The notes: generated from the sequence alone by a model not told the origin. A stretch of DNA of 48,659 bases from JBBIRT01 sp037441725 (GCA_037441725.1 JBBIRT010000005.1:1-48659), one strand, 5' to 3'. Numbered from the stretch's first letter, positions 8,572 through 17,142 are shown. Translations and numbers: made by a program.

Positions 8572-9552
8572 ATGATGATGGAAACGATCATTGAAGGTCG
8601 AGACATAACAAAGCACTATCCTTTAACAAAAGGTCTTCTCCAGCGGACCATTGGTTGGATAAGAGCAGTGGACGGGGTCTCTTTTACCATCGAAGAAGGA
8701 AAGACCTTGAGCCTTGTCGGGGAATCAGGAGCAGGGAAGACCACAATTGCCAAAGTTATTTTACTGCTCGAACGGTTGACCTCTGGTTCAATCCTCTTCA
8801 GGGGAAAGGATCTCAGTCAATTCACCCCATCTCAACTAAAGATGGAGTACCGACCAAGGGTCCAAGCGGTTCAGCAAAATCCTTGGAGTTCTATGAACCC
8901 TAGAATGCGGGTTAGAGATATTATTGCTGAACCCCTCGACGTGAATACTAAACTTTCTAAAAAAGAGATTCGGAATAGGGTGCTGGAATTATTGGAACAG
9001 GTGGGTTTAAGACCCGATCATGCAGACCGTTATCCCCACGAATTTAGTGGAGGACAGCGACAGAGGATTGCAGTCGCCCGTGCTCTGGCCCTGAGACCGA
9101 GTCTGGTGGTATTAGACGAGCCTGTTTCTGCCCTGGACGTATCGATTCGGGCCCAGATTATGAATCTTTTAAAAGATCTTCAGGGAAGGTACAATCTGAG
9201 CTATTTGTTGATTGCTCATAACCTGGCAACAGTAAGATATATGAGTCATAGGGTCGCCATTATGTATTTAGGACAGATTGTTGAATATGGGGATGCAGAA
9301 AAGATCTTTGAAAAACCTCTGCACCCCTATACGAAGGCATTAATCTCTGCCTCTCTTTTAGCATGGCCTGAGGACGAAGAGAGGGAGACTAAACAGATTA
9401 TTCTGAGTGGAGAGATGCCTTCCCCGTTGAGTCCTCCTCCTGGGTGTCGATTTCACACCCGATGTACCGAAGCCCAAGAAATATGCTCAAGAGTCGTCCC
9501 AGAAACAAAGGCCATCGATCAGCATCAAGTCAAATGCCATCAATATGAATAG
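8572..9552 (+). CDS. DppF/OppF-like ABC transporter ATPase
   Basis: A 326-residue ATPase that forms the second half of the motor with the preceding gene. Walker A GESGAGKT, Q-loop QQNPWSSMNPRM, signature FSGGQRQR, Walker B LVVLDEPVSALD and the oligo/dipeptide C-terminal domain with its cysteine set (GCRFHTRCTE, ICSR, VKCH) are visible. It starts directly after the stop of the previous gene; three consecutive ATG codons make the exact start uncertain by a few residues. These are the only Opp-type ATPases in the window and could also serve the ATPase-less transporter at 15273-18910. Confidence 0.95.
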   Translation: MMMETIIEGRDITKHYPLTKGLLQRTIGWIRAVDGVSFTIEEGKTLSLVGESGAGKTTIAKVILLLERLTSGSILFRGKDLSQFTPSQLKMEYRPRVQAVQQNPWSSMNPRMRVRDIIAEPLDVNTKLSKKEIRNRVLELLEQVGLRPDHADRYPHEFSGGQRQRIAVARALALRPSLVVLDEPVSALDVSIRAQIMNLLKDLQGRYNLSYLLIAHNLATVRYMSHRVAIMYLGQIVEYGDAEKIFEKPLHPYTKALISASLLAWPEDEERETKQIILSGEMPSPLSPPPGCRFHTRCTEAQEICSRVVPETKAIDQHQVKCHQYE

Positions 9553-9628
9553 TTCTATCTGGTCGGAGTCATTAGCCACCCCTTAAAAGACAGAAGGATA
9601 GGGAATGAAATGGGAAAGGAGGGTGACA

Positions 9629-10801
9629 TTGAAGATTAAAAAAATAGAATGCATCCCAATTACCAGTCTCTTTAAAAAACCCTTCCCGATGGGAGGGGGG
9701 GTGGAGCAAGGATCAGCAAGTGTGGTCATCAAAGTCTACACTGATGAGGGGATCATAGGGATTGGAGATACTGGAGGGACTTCCACCTGGTATCGTGGGG
9801 AAACCCAAGATTCCATTATGAGTCTCATCCATCAAGTCTTTGGACCTTCCATCCTATTGGGTGAAGATCCATTCAATATTGAAAAAATTGTGGCCCGAAT
9901 GGATCAAGTGGCCCGGGATAACCAACAAGCCAAAGCAGTGGTGGACTATGCCTTACACGATATTATTGGGAAGGCATTGGGTGTTCCGGTTTACCAGCTC
10001 TTAGGAGGACTCACAACTGAGAAAATCCCTCTGGGTTTTGTCTTACCTGCTGGTCCAACCGATGAGGTGGTTTCGATTGGCATCCAGGCTGTCCAAGCAG
10101 GTTTCAAGGTTCTCAAGCTGAAGGTAGGACATGGCAAGGAGGAAGAGGACCTCGAAAATGTGAGATCCCTCAGAGAGACCGTAGGCCATAAGATCCAGCT
10201 CTTCATCGATGCCAATGGAAGTTGGAATTATTATCAGGCCCTGATGATATTGAAAAAACTTGAAAGGTATGATTTGGCCATGATCGAACAGCCTGTTCCA
10301 TGGTGGGATGTGGATGGGATGGCAAGGCTCCGTCAAAAGATCGGGATTCCCGTATTTGCCGATGAGTCTGCTATCGAACTCAAACATCTGCTTGAGATTA
10401 TTCAGAAGAATGCGGCGGATGGTTTTTTTATAAAGATTCCAAAAGCAGGTGGTTTATTGAAATCTCAGAAATGGGTTTCCGTCGCTAAGGCAGCAGGATT
10501 ACCTGTGGTCTGTGGTTGTATGATGGGTTCAGGTCTTGAGGCTGCGGCCTATACCCACCTTCTCGTTGCGGATGAATGGATGTCCAAAATGGTGCATGAA
10601 AATATTGGTCCCCTTCATATTCACGATGTTTTTGATACCGTGAGTAACCCGATTGATAATGATATTGCCAAAAACGTACCAAGATATGAAAATGGATATC
10701 TTTATCCACCTGAAGGACCAGGTCTTGGAATCGAACTGAATGAAGTCGTTTTATCAAAGTTGATCACTCCAGGTAAAAGCCCACTTGAGGTTGGTATATA
10801 A
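9629..10801 (+). CDS. Enolase-superfamily enzyme (mandelate racemase/muconate lactonizing type)
   Basis: A start at TTG 9629 is preferred (390 residues) because AGGAGG lies six bases before it; the longer ATG start at 9605 would bury that site in the coding region. Superfamily features are the N-terminal capping domain, the KxK catalytic motif (VLKLKVGHG), metal ligands in IDANGSW, MIEQPV and FADESA, and the second catalytic Lys in FFIKIPKAGG. That Lys places it in the muconate lactonizing/dipeptide epimerase subgroup and not the His-Asp mandelate racemase subgroup. It would abstract a proton alpha to a carboxylate and so may epimerise or cycloisomerise the imported ligand. The substrate is unknown. 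Confidence 0.88.
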   Translation: MKIKKIECIPITSLFKKPFPMGGGVEQGSASVVIKVYTDEGIIGIGDTGGTSTWYRGETQDSIMSLIHQVFGPSILLGEDPFNIEKIVARMDQVARDNQQAKAVVDYALHDIIGKALGVPVYQLLGGLTTEKIPLGFVLPAGPTDEVVSIGIQAVQAGFKVLKLKVGHGKEEEDLENVRSLRETVGHKIQLFIDANGSWNYYQALMILKKLERYDLAMIEQPVPWWDVDGMARLRQKIGIPVFADESAIELKHLLEIIQKNAADGFFIKIPKAGGLLKSQKWVSVAKAAGLPVVCGCMMGSGLEAAAYTHLLVADEWMSKMVHENIGPLHIHDVFDTVSNPIDNDIAKNVPRYENGYLYPPEGPGLGIELNEVVLSKLITPGKSPLEVGI

Positions 10802-10832
10802 GGGGTATCCCAAAGATCAGGAGGGGGTCCAT

Positions 10833-11588
10833 ATGAATCCATCACTACGAGACTATTCTGTTTTTAACCGATTTAACTTTGAAAGAAAGCCTGTGGGAGT
10901 GAAATTCTTACCTATCAAACCAGAGGGAATGGAAAGGATTCAAAAGAGGCTATCATTTTGCGAAATGTTCAAAGAGGCTCAAACCAGCAAGCCTTTCTAC
11001 GTTCAGAAGGAAGATTTCCATTGCATCGAACCTTTAATCCTGGGAATGGAGGAGCCTGATCCCATGCTTCATAGCGGTTTGATTGGAGAGGTGGATGGCC
11101 TCTTTGAAGAAGCACGGGCCAACCGAAAGATCTATCAATACCTTCCAATGATGCTAAAAGGTTCTGTGAACTATGTGGCCTTCGCTTCTATTGATCAGCT
11201 TCAATTTGATCCTGATGTTCTGATCATCACGGCTGAGGTGGGTAAGGCTCAGCTAATCTTGAGGGCATGGAGCTACTCTTCTGGAGAGATGTGGACCTGT
11301 CAGGGGACCCCAGTAGCTGCCTGTTCATGGCTATATATCTATCCTGTCCTCAGTGGAAAACTGAATTTTACCATTACAGGGATCAGCCTCGGAATGCGTG
11401 CCTTAAAGGTTCTACCTGAAGGCCTAATGCTGATCTCAATCCCTTGGACTCAGCTTCCGATGATCATCGAAAATCTCCAAAAAATGAAATGGACCCTTAC
11501 CTCAGATATCATCACAGGAGAAGAACATAAGAAACGGATTGATCAACTTTTTAATGACTTGAGGCAGAGAATATCAGAAAAAAAATAG
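10833..11588 (+). CDS. DUF169 protein, first of a tandem pair
   Basis: A 251-residue protein of the DUF169 (COG2043) family, common in methanogens and anaerobic bacteria and without an assigned reaction. It starts at the ATG at 10833, with AGGAGGGGG upstream. The family opening YSVFNRFNFERKPVGVKFLP is clear. Single cysteines occur in LSFCEMFKEA, FHCIEPL, WTCQG and AACSW, positions where its neighbour also has Cys in several cases. No signal peptide or membrane segment is evident. It follows the enolase-superfamily gene closely. Confidence 0.85.
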   Translation: MNPSLRDYSVFNRFNFERKPVGVKFLPIKPEGMERIQKRLSFCEMFKEAQTSKPFYVQKEDFHCIEPLILGMEEPDPMLHSGLIGEVDGLFEEARANRKIYQYLPMMLKGSVNYVAFASIDQLQFDPDVLIITAEVGKAQLILRAWSYSSGEMWTCQGTPVAACSWLYIYPVLSGKLNFTITGISLGMRALKVLPEGLMLISIPWTQLPMIIENLQKMKWTLTSDIITGEEHKKRIDQLFNDLRQRISEKK

Positions 11589-11638
11589 TTACCTTTGACG
11601 GCTAAAACCAAAGAAGATAAAAATAAGGGGAGGCGAAG

Positions 11639-12370
11639 ATGAGGGATTATTCTATATTCAATAAATTCAACTTTGAAAGAAAGCCTATTGGGGTCAAGTA
11701 CTCACTAAAAAAACCAGAGGGAGTGAATCAATCAAAGAAGGAATTGGGCCTCTGTGAGCTATTTAAAGAAGCTCAAGAAGGTAAACCCTTTTTTGCTGCA
11801 AGAGAGAATATCCAGTGTGGCGAGCATGTCCTGGGAATGGAGGAATTCCCTCCTGCCATGTATAGTGGACAATTGGGGCCCATGTTTTCAATGTTTAAAA
11901 ACGCTGGGGCCAACCGGAAGATCTATGACTACGTTCCTATCTTGCCAAAGGATTCAGTGAAATATATCGTCTGCTCGCCCTTAGACGAGATGTCTTTTGA
12001 TCCAGATTTATTAATTATAACAGCCCACACCGCCCAAGCCGAAATCATCCTGAGAGCCAGCAGTTATTCCGATGGGAGGATGTGGTCTTTCAAAGGATCT
12101 ACCTGTTTGGCATGCGCCTGGATATTCGCCCATCCCTATTTAAGTGGTGAATTAAATCTTACTATCAGTGGCCTTGGCTATAGCATGAAAGCCCGGCAAG
12201 TTCTTCCTGATGGCTTATTGATTCTATCCATTCCATTCAACCTTATCTCCGGTTTGATAGAGAATTTGAAAGAGATGGAATGGGAACCCTACTGGTTCAA
12301 GTTGGGGAGGGATGGATTTATTAGAGAGGTTAAGAAAAGAAGCAGTGAATTGTTTCAGGAATTATCTTGA
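11639..12370 (+). CDS. DUF169 protein, second of a tandem pair
   Basis: A 243-residue paralogue of the preceding gene. They share the opening (YSIFNKFNFERKPIGVKY), the FDPDLLIITAH block (FDPDVLIITAE in its twin), RASSYSDGRMWSFKG and a C-terminal LPDGLLILSIPF. Shared cysteines (GLCELFKEA, IQCGEHVLG, LACAW) suggest a common metal, heme or thiol site, but this is inference. It is the last gene of the transporter operon, followed by a strong hairpin at 12378-12406. The pair may form a heterodimer or act on related substrates. Confidence 0.85.
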   Translation: MRDYSIFNKFNFERKPIGVKYSLKKPEGVNQSKKELGLCELFKEAQEGKPFFAARENIQCGEHVLGMEEFPPAMYSGQLGPMFSMFKNAGANRKIYDYVPILPKDSVKYIVCSPLDEMSFDPDLLIITAHTAQAEIILRASSYSDGRMWSFKGSTCLACAWIFAHPYLSGELNLTISGLGYSMKARQVLPDGLLILSIPFNLISGLIENLKEMEWEPYWFKLGRDGFIREVKKRSSELFQELS

Positions 12371-12377
12371 GCAATAG

Positions 12378-12406
12378 AGTGGAAAAGATTATCAATCTTT
12401 TCCACT
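12378..12406. terminator. Bidirectional hairpin between convergent operons
   Basis: A 13-bp perfect stem, AGTGGAAAAGATT / AATCTTTTCCACT, with a 3-base loop, sits exactly where the + strand DUF169 operon meets the - strand PAC2 operon. The stop codon of the PAC2 gene begins in the loop. No clear T-run follows, so the efficiency is unknown. Confidence 0.6.
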
Positions 12407-13219
12407 GAGAAGTTCATAAACCCCTCTTGCCAACTTCACCTGGTGTTCCTCCTCTAACTTTTGACCCTTCTCCAGAGTCTGGAAATATCGGTCAATCTCT
12501 GTATCTTCTCTCCTTAGTCTTTCAATCTTTTCATTTAAAGATCGGATCTCTTTATCAAATCCATTAAGATTTAGTCTTAAGTTGAACCTCTTTTTTAGGA
12601 AAGAGAGAGATTGTTGGATGGTTTGAGGATCTTCAACGGGGGCTAAGTAAAATGGGATCTCTGGCCAGAGGCTTACGCCTGAAATGCCTCTCTTTTTTGA
12701 TATCCATAGAAGATAACTGCTAATGGCTGGAGGGCCTTCCCAATTCATCTCCTCCAGTTCATAGGCTTGAAGTCTGTCCTTGATCTCTATTTGGTTAAAA
12801 ACAGCTAAGATCCTTCGGGGATAAGTATGGAGGGTATAAGAAATAGCCCCACTAATCGTATAGAGTTCTTTTACATGATAGGTGGATTTAGCAAAATCTA
12901 AAAGTCTATTTAGAAATTGATAATGTTCAAAGAGGGGTTCATCGCTTCTAAAGATTAAAAGATTATCCTCTTCACAGGCCCAAAATTTACTCTCTGGAAC
13001 CTGAACGATGTCCTCCTTAAATCTTACTCCCCCAAAAGAAAAAAAACCTNNNNNNNNNNAGGGTTTAATCTCAGCAATTTCTTCTCCACCAAGCTTTTCA
13101 ATTAAGAACTGAAAAACCCTCTCACCCAATTTACCAACATCTTGGGTCTTCCAACATACGATTAAAGGGGGAGAACTCAGGGGAGGAATTTTATAGATCT
13201 CAAATTGGTCTTTCTTCAC
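12392..13219 (-). CDS. PAC2-family (proteasome assembly chaperone-like) protein, contains an assembly gap
   Basis: About 275 residues starting at GTG 13219, preceded by GGAGGAGAGGAGG; a longer frame to 13318 lies almost wholly inside the neighbouring gene. The body resembles the PAC2 fold (PLIVCWKTQDVGKLGERV, VKELYTISGAISYTLH, GPPAISSYLLWISKKRGI, VSLWPEIPFYL). It ends in a coiled-coil tail (about the last 75 residues, EIRSLNEKIERLRREDTEI), as bacterial and archaeal PAC2 proteins do. Ten Ns at 13050-13059 keep the frame, but the true gap length is unknown. The start overlaps the end of its PAC2 partner by 20 bases, so the two are coupled. Confidence 0.8.
   Translation of the reverse strand: MKKDQFEIYKIPPLSSPPLIVCWKTQDVGKLGERVFQFLIEKLGGEEIAEIKPXXXXGFFSFGGVRFKEDIVQVPESKFWACEEDNLLIFRSDEPLFEHYQFLNRLLDFAKSTYHVKELYTISGAISYTLHTYPRRILAVFNQIEIKDRLQAYELEEMNWEGPPAISSYLLWISKKRGISGVSLWPEIPFYLAPVEDPQTIQQSLSFLKKRFNLRLNLNGFDKEIRSLNEKIERLRREDTEIDRYFQTLEKGQKLEEEHQVKLARGVYELLSGKD
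13050..13059. other. Assembly gap (10 N) in the PAC2-like gene
   Basis: Ten unknown bases flanked by an A-rich homopolymer. The reading frame happens to stay open across it. Confidence 0.95.
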
Positions 13220-14108
13220 CCTCCTCTCCTCCTTTCTTATATTGGTCGTCAATATATAATTGGGCCTGGATCGTGATCGTCCCTGGTTTGGCCTTGGCGA
13301 TAAATTTTCTTTGATCATATTCTTCTTTCATTTCCAATGGAAATTTTGCATAAAAGCTCTCGATAATCTCCTCCACTTGCTTCTCCATTTTATTTAGGAA
13401 GCTCAGATCCATTTCTACCCCTATGATCTCACCAAAAACTTCAAGGACCGATTTTGAAGCTTTGGGATATGGGAGAAGGGATCCGGAAAGCCAATCAGGG
13501 ATTTCTCCCATGAGGCAAATGCTCTCAAGATTCCTTTTCTTAGCCATCCCCAACAAGAGGCCGTTTAAACCTGTGATGGTCCCCTCCCCCTCTCCTCTCC
13601 CTTCTAATTCGCTCATGAATATAGTATTCGGATACCTCTTGACCTCATCTCTTAAAGACTCAGAACTGATCACTGCGCAAACCCTAGGTTTCATGTGGTG
13701 ATGGGTCAAGGAGACACAGGCTCCAGAGGTGTAAACTCTCTGACAGCCAAACTTGGTTCCTACATCTAATACGAGGTTAGCCATGCGATAAGCCTTCTTG
13801 CCGCTGGCATACATCTTTCCTCCCTCTGTGGTTTGCTCCTCCCCTATGAAAAAAATTACATCTTTTCCATTCAACTTTTTATAATAAAATTTGTTGGTGG
13901 GGAATTCTAAGTTCTGAAGCAAACCTTCTTGGATTGAAACCTTTCTCGGATAGAAAAAATCCCAGCTCTCTATTTCCCCAAACTCCTCTGCCTTTAAAAA
14001 GGTTCTTAAGGTATCCACAGCCATGATCCCAATATTTCCAATCCCAGGCCAACCGACAAACATGATAGGATTCTTCAATTCAGGTTCTTTATAAAACTTA
14101 ATTCCCAT
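13200..14108 (-). CDS. PAC2-family protein, first of a tandem pair
   Basis: A 302-residue PAC2 protein. The family N-terminus is clear (NPIMFVGWPGIGNIGIMAVDTL), followed by VYTSGACVSL, the GEGTITGLNGLLLGMAKKRN glycine-rich block and GEIPDWLSGSLLPYPKAS. In eukaryotes and archaea PAC2 proteins chaperone proteasome assembly or ligand-binding complexes. In bacteria without proteasomes their role is unknown, and they are often called ATP-grasp-associated or COG2047 proteins. The next gene is a diverged PAC2 paralogue, so an obligate heterodimer is plausible. Confidence 0.85.
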   Translation of the reverse strand: MGIKFYKEPELKNPIMFVGWPGIGNIGIMAVDTLRTFLKAEEFGEIESWDFFYPRKVSIQEGLLQNLEFPTNKFYYKKLNGKDVIFFIGEEQTTEGGKMYASGKKAYRMANLVLDVGTKFGCQRVYTSGACVSLTHHHMKPRVCAVISSESLRDEVKRYPNTIFMSELEGRGEGEGTITGLNGLLLGMAKKRNLESICLMGEIPDWLSGSLLPYPKASKSVLEVFGEIIGVEMDLSFLNKMEKQVEEIIESFYAKFPLEMKEEYDQRKFIAKAKPGTITIQAQLYIDDQYKKGGEEGEERPI

Positions 14109-14216
14109 TCTCTACTCCCTTCTTTAGCCCACCCTCTTAAACTCTTCGCCATCGCCTTACCATCTTTCTTAGAGATGGGCTTCCCCCTCAATTCAACGAT
14201 CCTGATAATATTCTTC
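14075..14216 (-). CDS. Possible small protein upstream of the PAC2 genes
   Basis: A 46-codon frame starting at the ATG at 14216 (MKNIIRIVELRGKPISKKDG). It is lysine-rich and its last codons overlap the PAC2 start by 34 bases, a pattern seen with translational coupling. The ribosome binding site is weak. It could equally be untranslated leader. Confidence 0.3.
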
Positions 14217-14581
14217 ATTGAAAGATTGCAGATCATCCCTAACCTTTGTCGGACCAATATCTTCCTTATAAAAATCTTACCTCTGTGTGTTCAAAAACCA
14301 TTTTGACCACTCCTTTAATAAAATATAATAATATTATATCACAATCATCCAGATATTGATCCATTTTATTTGCTCCCACATCTATATAAAACCAACCTCC
14401 TTCCTGTTCATTGGCACCCCTTTGATTCTATAGACTTTAAATATTTCTTAAAATCAATGATTGACATAACTATTAATATTATATAAATTTAATTTTAAGG
14501 TCTAAAAGGTAGAAGAATTCAGTCTCTAAGGTAAAAATGGGAGTAGACCCTTATGAAATAAAACCAACAGGGAGGTATGTC
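14217..14581. other. AT-rich divergent promoter region between PAC2 and ferritin-like genes
   Basis: There is no gene except the optional upstream start of the ferritin-like frame at 14537. The region is very AT-rich and contains the candidate promoter at 14461-14487. I saw no convincing Fur- or PerR-box dyad. Confidence 0.5.
14461..14487 (+). promoter_or_regulatory. Candidate sigma-70 promoter of the ferritin-like gene
   Basis: TTGACA (14461-14466) and TATAAA (14482-14487) are separated by 15 bases, shorter than the usual 17, in a strongly AT-rich tract about 95 bases before the start. Confidence 0.4.
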
Positions 14582-15142
14582 ATGGCACAAACAAACAGGA
14601 AACAAAAGAAGGAAAAAGTCATCGAGGTCCTAAATAAGGCACGGGCAATGGAGTTATATGCCATCATCCAGTACATGAATCAACACTATAATTTGGATAA
14701 CTCCGATTATGGAGAGTTGGCCGCAAATGTCAAACTTATTGCCATTGATGAGATGCGCCATGCGGAAATGTTCGCAGAGCGAATTAAGGAATTGGGGGGT
14801 GAACCCACCACGGAACCTTCAGGAAAGTCTGAAAAGAGGCAGAATGTCCAGACCATCTTTTCATTTGATGCTAAACTTGAAGATGATACGATAGACACCT
14901 ATAATCAATTTCTCTTATCATGTAGAGAAAATGGGGATAGCACCAGCGTAAAAATGTTTGAGACAATCATTGATGAAGAACAGATCCATTTCAACTATTT
15001 TGACAATGTCCATAGCCACATCGAGGAACTTGGGGATACTTATCTTGCTAAGATTGCTGGCACACCGTCGGCTACTGGTTTGCAGACCCAAGGCTTTGTC
15101 CTCAGGCAGGCTTCGGTTAAGGGGTCAGGTCTCAACATTTGA
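14582..15142 (+). CDS. Bacterioferritin/ferritin-like di-iron protein with repeat-derived C-terminus
   Basis: The start at 14582 (186 residues) is chosen because GGAGGT lies five bases upstream; an ATG at 14537 lacks a good site. A four-helix ferritin-like bundle carries the di-iron ligands: Glu in RAMELYAIIQYM, ExxH in IAIDEMRHAEMF, Glu in the third helix (KLEDDTIDTYNQF) and ExxH in IIDEEQIHFNYFD. It would oxidise and store iron or act as a peroxidase. The final residues KGSGLNI and the TGA stop are encoded by an inserted copy of the GGGGTCAGGTCTCAACATT repeat, so the native C-terminus has been replaced or extended. The core is intact. Confidence 0.88.
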   Translation: MAQTNRKQKKEKVIEVLNKARAMELYAIIQYMNQHYNLDNSDYGELAANVKLIAIDEMRHAEMFAERIKELGGEPTTEPSGKSEKRQNVQTIFSFDAKLEDDTIDTYNQFLLSCRENGDSTSVKMFETIIDEEQIHFNYFDNVHSHIEELGDTYLAKIAGTPSATGLQTQGFVLRQASVKGSGLNI

Positions 15143-15265
15143 CAAGCTATTTGGCAAAGATAAAAAGAGTCAAACGAGAAGGAGATGCAGTAGGGACAAA
15201 GTAATAGAGGGGATAGTTGACACAATAAGGAAAGATGGGTTTGTTGAATGTTGAGACCTGACCCC
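15121..15265. repeat. REPIN-like element 1: inverted pair of a 19-base repeat
   Basis: GGGGTCAGGTCTCAACATT at 15121-15139 and its perfect reverse complement at 15247-15265 enclose 107 bases without a recognisable gene. The same 19-mer pair occurs at 19107-19189. The arrangement resembles REPIN or REP-associated repeats mobilised by Y1 (RAYT) transposases, but no such transposase is in this window. Confidence 0.85.
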
Positions 15266-15272
15266 TTTCCCT

Positions 15273-16169
15273 TCAGAGGACGCCACGGAGTCTTGGGTCC
15301 AGAGCGTCTCTTGCTCCATCTCCCACCATGTTAAAGGCAAAAACGACCAGCATGATGGCCAAACCAGGAGCAAAAGAGAGGACAGGATTTGACAGGAGGA
15401 AGCGATAGCCATCATAGACCATTGAACCCCAGGCCGCACCTGGAGGCCTGATCCCGATTCCCAGAAAGCTGAGTCCAGCTTCAGCCAGGATGATGGAACC
15501 CAGTTGAAGGGTTATCAACACGATCATCGGGGGGAAGGTATTTGGCAAAATATGATTGAGCATAATACGCCGATTATCAGAGCCCATCGACCGTTCCGCA
15601 AGGATATAATCAGTTTCTTTAATGCTTATAGTCAAGCCATGGATTACCCTAGCGTACCCTGGGAGTGTCGCAACACTAAGAGCGATGATAACATTTTGGA
15701 TACCGCTGCCGAGCACTGCAGATATGAGCAAGGCGAGCAAAAGCATCGGGAATCCCATTAGAGCGTCCATAGCTCTCATAACAATAGCACCGACAATACC
15801 GCCAAAATAACCTGCGATTAAACCCAGTATAGTCCCCACCATAGCGGCAGATATTGTTGTGACAAACCCCACAATCAGAGCTGTTCTGGCGCCATAAATG
15901 AGTCGACTTAGTGTATCTCGACCTTGAATATCCGTACCAAGGAGATACTTCCTGGACGGTTGGAGTAGAGAATCAGCTGGATTTCCATTATATGGGTCGT
16001 AGGGGGCCAGCCAGGGGGCAAAAATGGCACTGATAACTAATAGAGATAATACAATAAAACCAAACATAACCAACTTACGCTGCAGGAATACCCTACTAAA
16101 TCGCTGCCATTCGTTGATGTGCGGTGATGTTTCTTGGAACTCTGTGACGTTGCTATTCCCTTCTATCAT
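15273..16169 (-). CDS. OppC/DppC-like ABC permease of an ATPase-less cassette
   Basis: 298 residues from the ATG at 16169, chosen because AGGGGG precedes it by nine bases and it then sits 13 bases after the upstream permease; a longer frame to 16232 would overlap that gene. It shows the DppC hallmark YLLGTDIQGRDTLSRLIYGAR, about six membrane segments, the EAA loop (ETDYILAERSMGSDNRRIM) and the ending DALDPRLRGVL. It is the last gene of a binding protein-permease-permease operon. The stop lies eight bases from repeat element 1, so no ATPase gene follows. Confidence 0.92.
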   Translation of the reverse strand: MIEGNSNVTEFQETSPHINEWQRFSRVFLQRKLVMFGFIVLSLLVISAIFAPWLAPYDPYNGNPADSLLQPSRKYLLGTDIQGRDTLSRLIYGARTALIVGFVTTISAAMVGTILGLIAGYFGGIVGAIVMRAMDALMGFPMLLLALLISAVLGSGIQNVIIALSVATLPGYARVIHGLTISIKETDYILAERSMGSDNRRIMLNHILPNTFPPMIVLITLQLGSIILAEAGLSFLGIGIRPPGAAWGSMVYDGYRFLLSNPVLSFAPGLAIMLVVFAFNMVGDGARDALDPRLRGVL

Positions 16170-16182
16170 GAGAAAGAGCCCC

Positions 16183-17142
16183 CTAATGATAACGTATCCT
16201 CGGATCAAGCCAGCCATAAGAAATATCGACAATTAAGTTGATTAAGATGATTAGACCAGCTATCACCACAGTACTGGATTGGACAACAATATAGTCCTGA
16301 GCAAAAACGCTGGTTACCAGAAGTTGACCGATTCCAGGAATGGCAAATACAGTCTCCACGAGAACAGAACCACCAAGAACCAAGCCAAGACCAATCCCCA
16401 TCAGAGTAATCACCGGAATAAGGCCATTTTTTAGGGCATGTCTCATGATGACCGTACTCTCACGCAGACCTTTGGACCATGCCGTGCGAATATAGTCCTG
16501 CTTTATAACTTCAAGCATAGCGGAACGTGACTGGCGAGCGGTGTACGCTATGCCAGGAATGGCAATGCAAAAAACTGGCATGATCATCTGCTTGGTGCTC
16601 ATCCAGAAATCATTAAACGGTGAGGTATAGCCGAAGATGGGAAGCCACTTGAGCTTGAGACCGAGAATGTATATCAACAATATCCCTAGCCAGAAAATAG
16701 GGACGGTTATACCAATATTGGCTAGGGTAGTAGATACAGAATCTATCCACGTTCCTCGCCTTATACCTGCCAGCACCCCTAACAATATGCCAACAACAGT
16801 GGAAAGAACCCATGCTGTTACACCCAGGTGGAGCGTAATAGGAAAACGCTCTCTAAGAAGGCCACCTACATCCTGGCGGTAATAGATCGATTTTCCCAGG
16901 TTCCCCTTAAGGATTCCCCCCAACCAGTTAAAATACTGGACCATAATGGGCTTATCTAGACCGTAAAAACGGCGCATACTTTCTAACTGTTCCTCTCCCA
17001 TCGCCCCTGAAGAAGCTTGTTGACCCATAAAAATAATCAGTGGGTCGCCAGGCAAGAGACGCATTGAGAAAAAAACAATCAGAGTCATTAAGAAGAGAAC
17101 AACAATTCCCTGGGTTAACCTACGAATGATATATGCTGTCAT
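16183..17142 (-). CDS. OppB/DppB-like ABC permease of an ATPase-less cassette
   Basis: A 319-residue inner-membrane permease. The N-terminal IIRRLTQGIVVLFLMTLIVF segment, RLLPGDP motif, the FWLGILLIYILGLKLKWLP segment (the part missing from the other permease in this window) and the ending DISYGWLDPRIRYH are all typical of OppB/DppB. The EAA loop is YIRTAWSKGLRESTVIM. It is complete and paired with the permease that follows. Confidence 0.93.
   Translation of the reverse strand: MTAYIIRRLTQGIVVLFLMTLIVFFSMRLLPGDPLIIFMGQQASSGAMGEEQLESMRRFYGLDKPIMVQYFNWLGGILKGNLGKSIYYRQDVGGLLRERFPITLHLGVTAWVLSTVVGILLGVLAGIRRGTWIDSVSTTLANIGITVPIFWLGILLIYILGLKLKWLPIFGYTSPFNDFWMSTKQMIMPVFCIAIPGIAYTARQSRSAMLEVIKQDYIRTAWSKGLRESTVIMRHALKNGLIPVITLMGIGLGLVLGGSVLVETVFAIPGIGQLLVTSVFAQDYIVVQSSTVVIAGLIILINLIVDISYGWLDPRIRYH

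Noticed and set aside
9629..10801. Naming the enolase-superfamily gene a dipeptide epimerase
   Set aside because: The subgroup lysines fit but the specificity residues cannot be judged by eye, and linkage to a Dpp-like importer alone is not enough.
14320..14345. Possible Fur/PerR-type palindrome before the ferritin-like gene
   Set aside because: The AT-rich stretch is not a true dyad when its reverse complement is compared.
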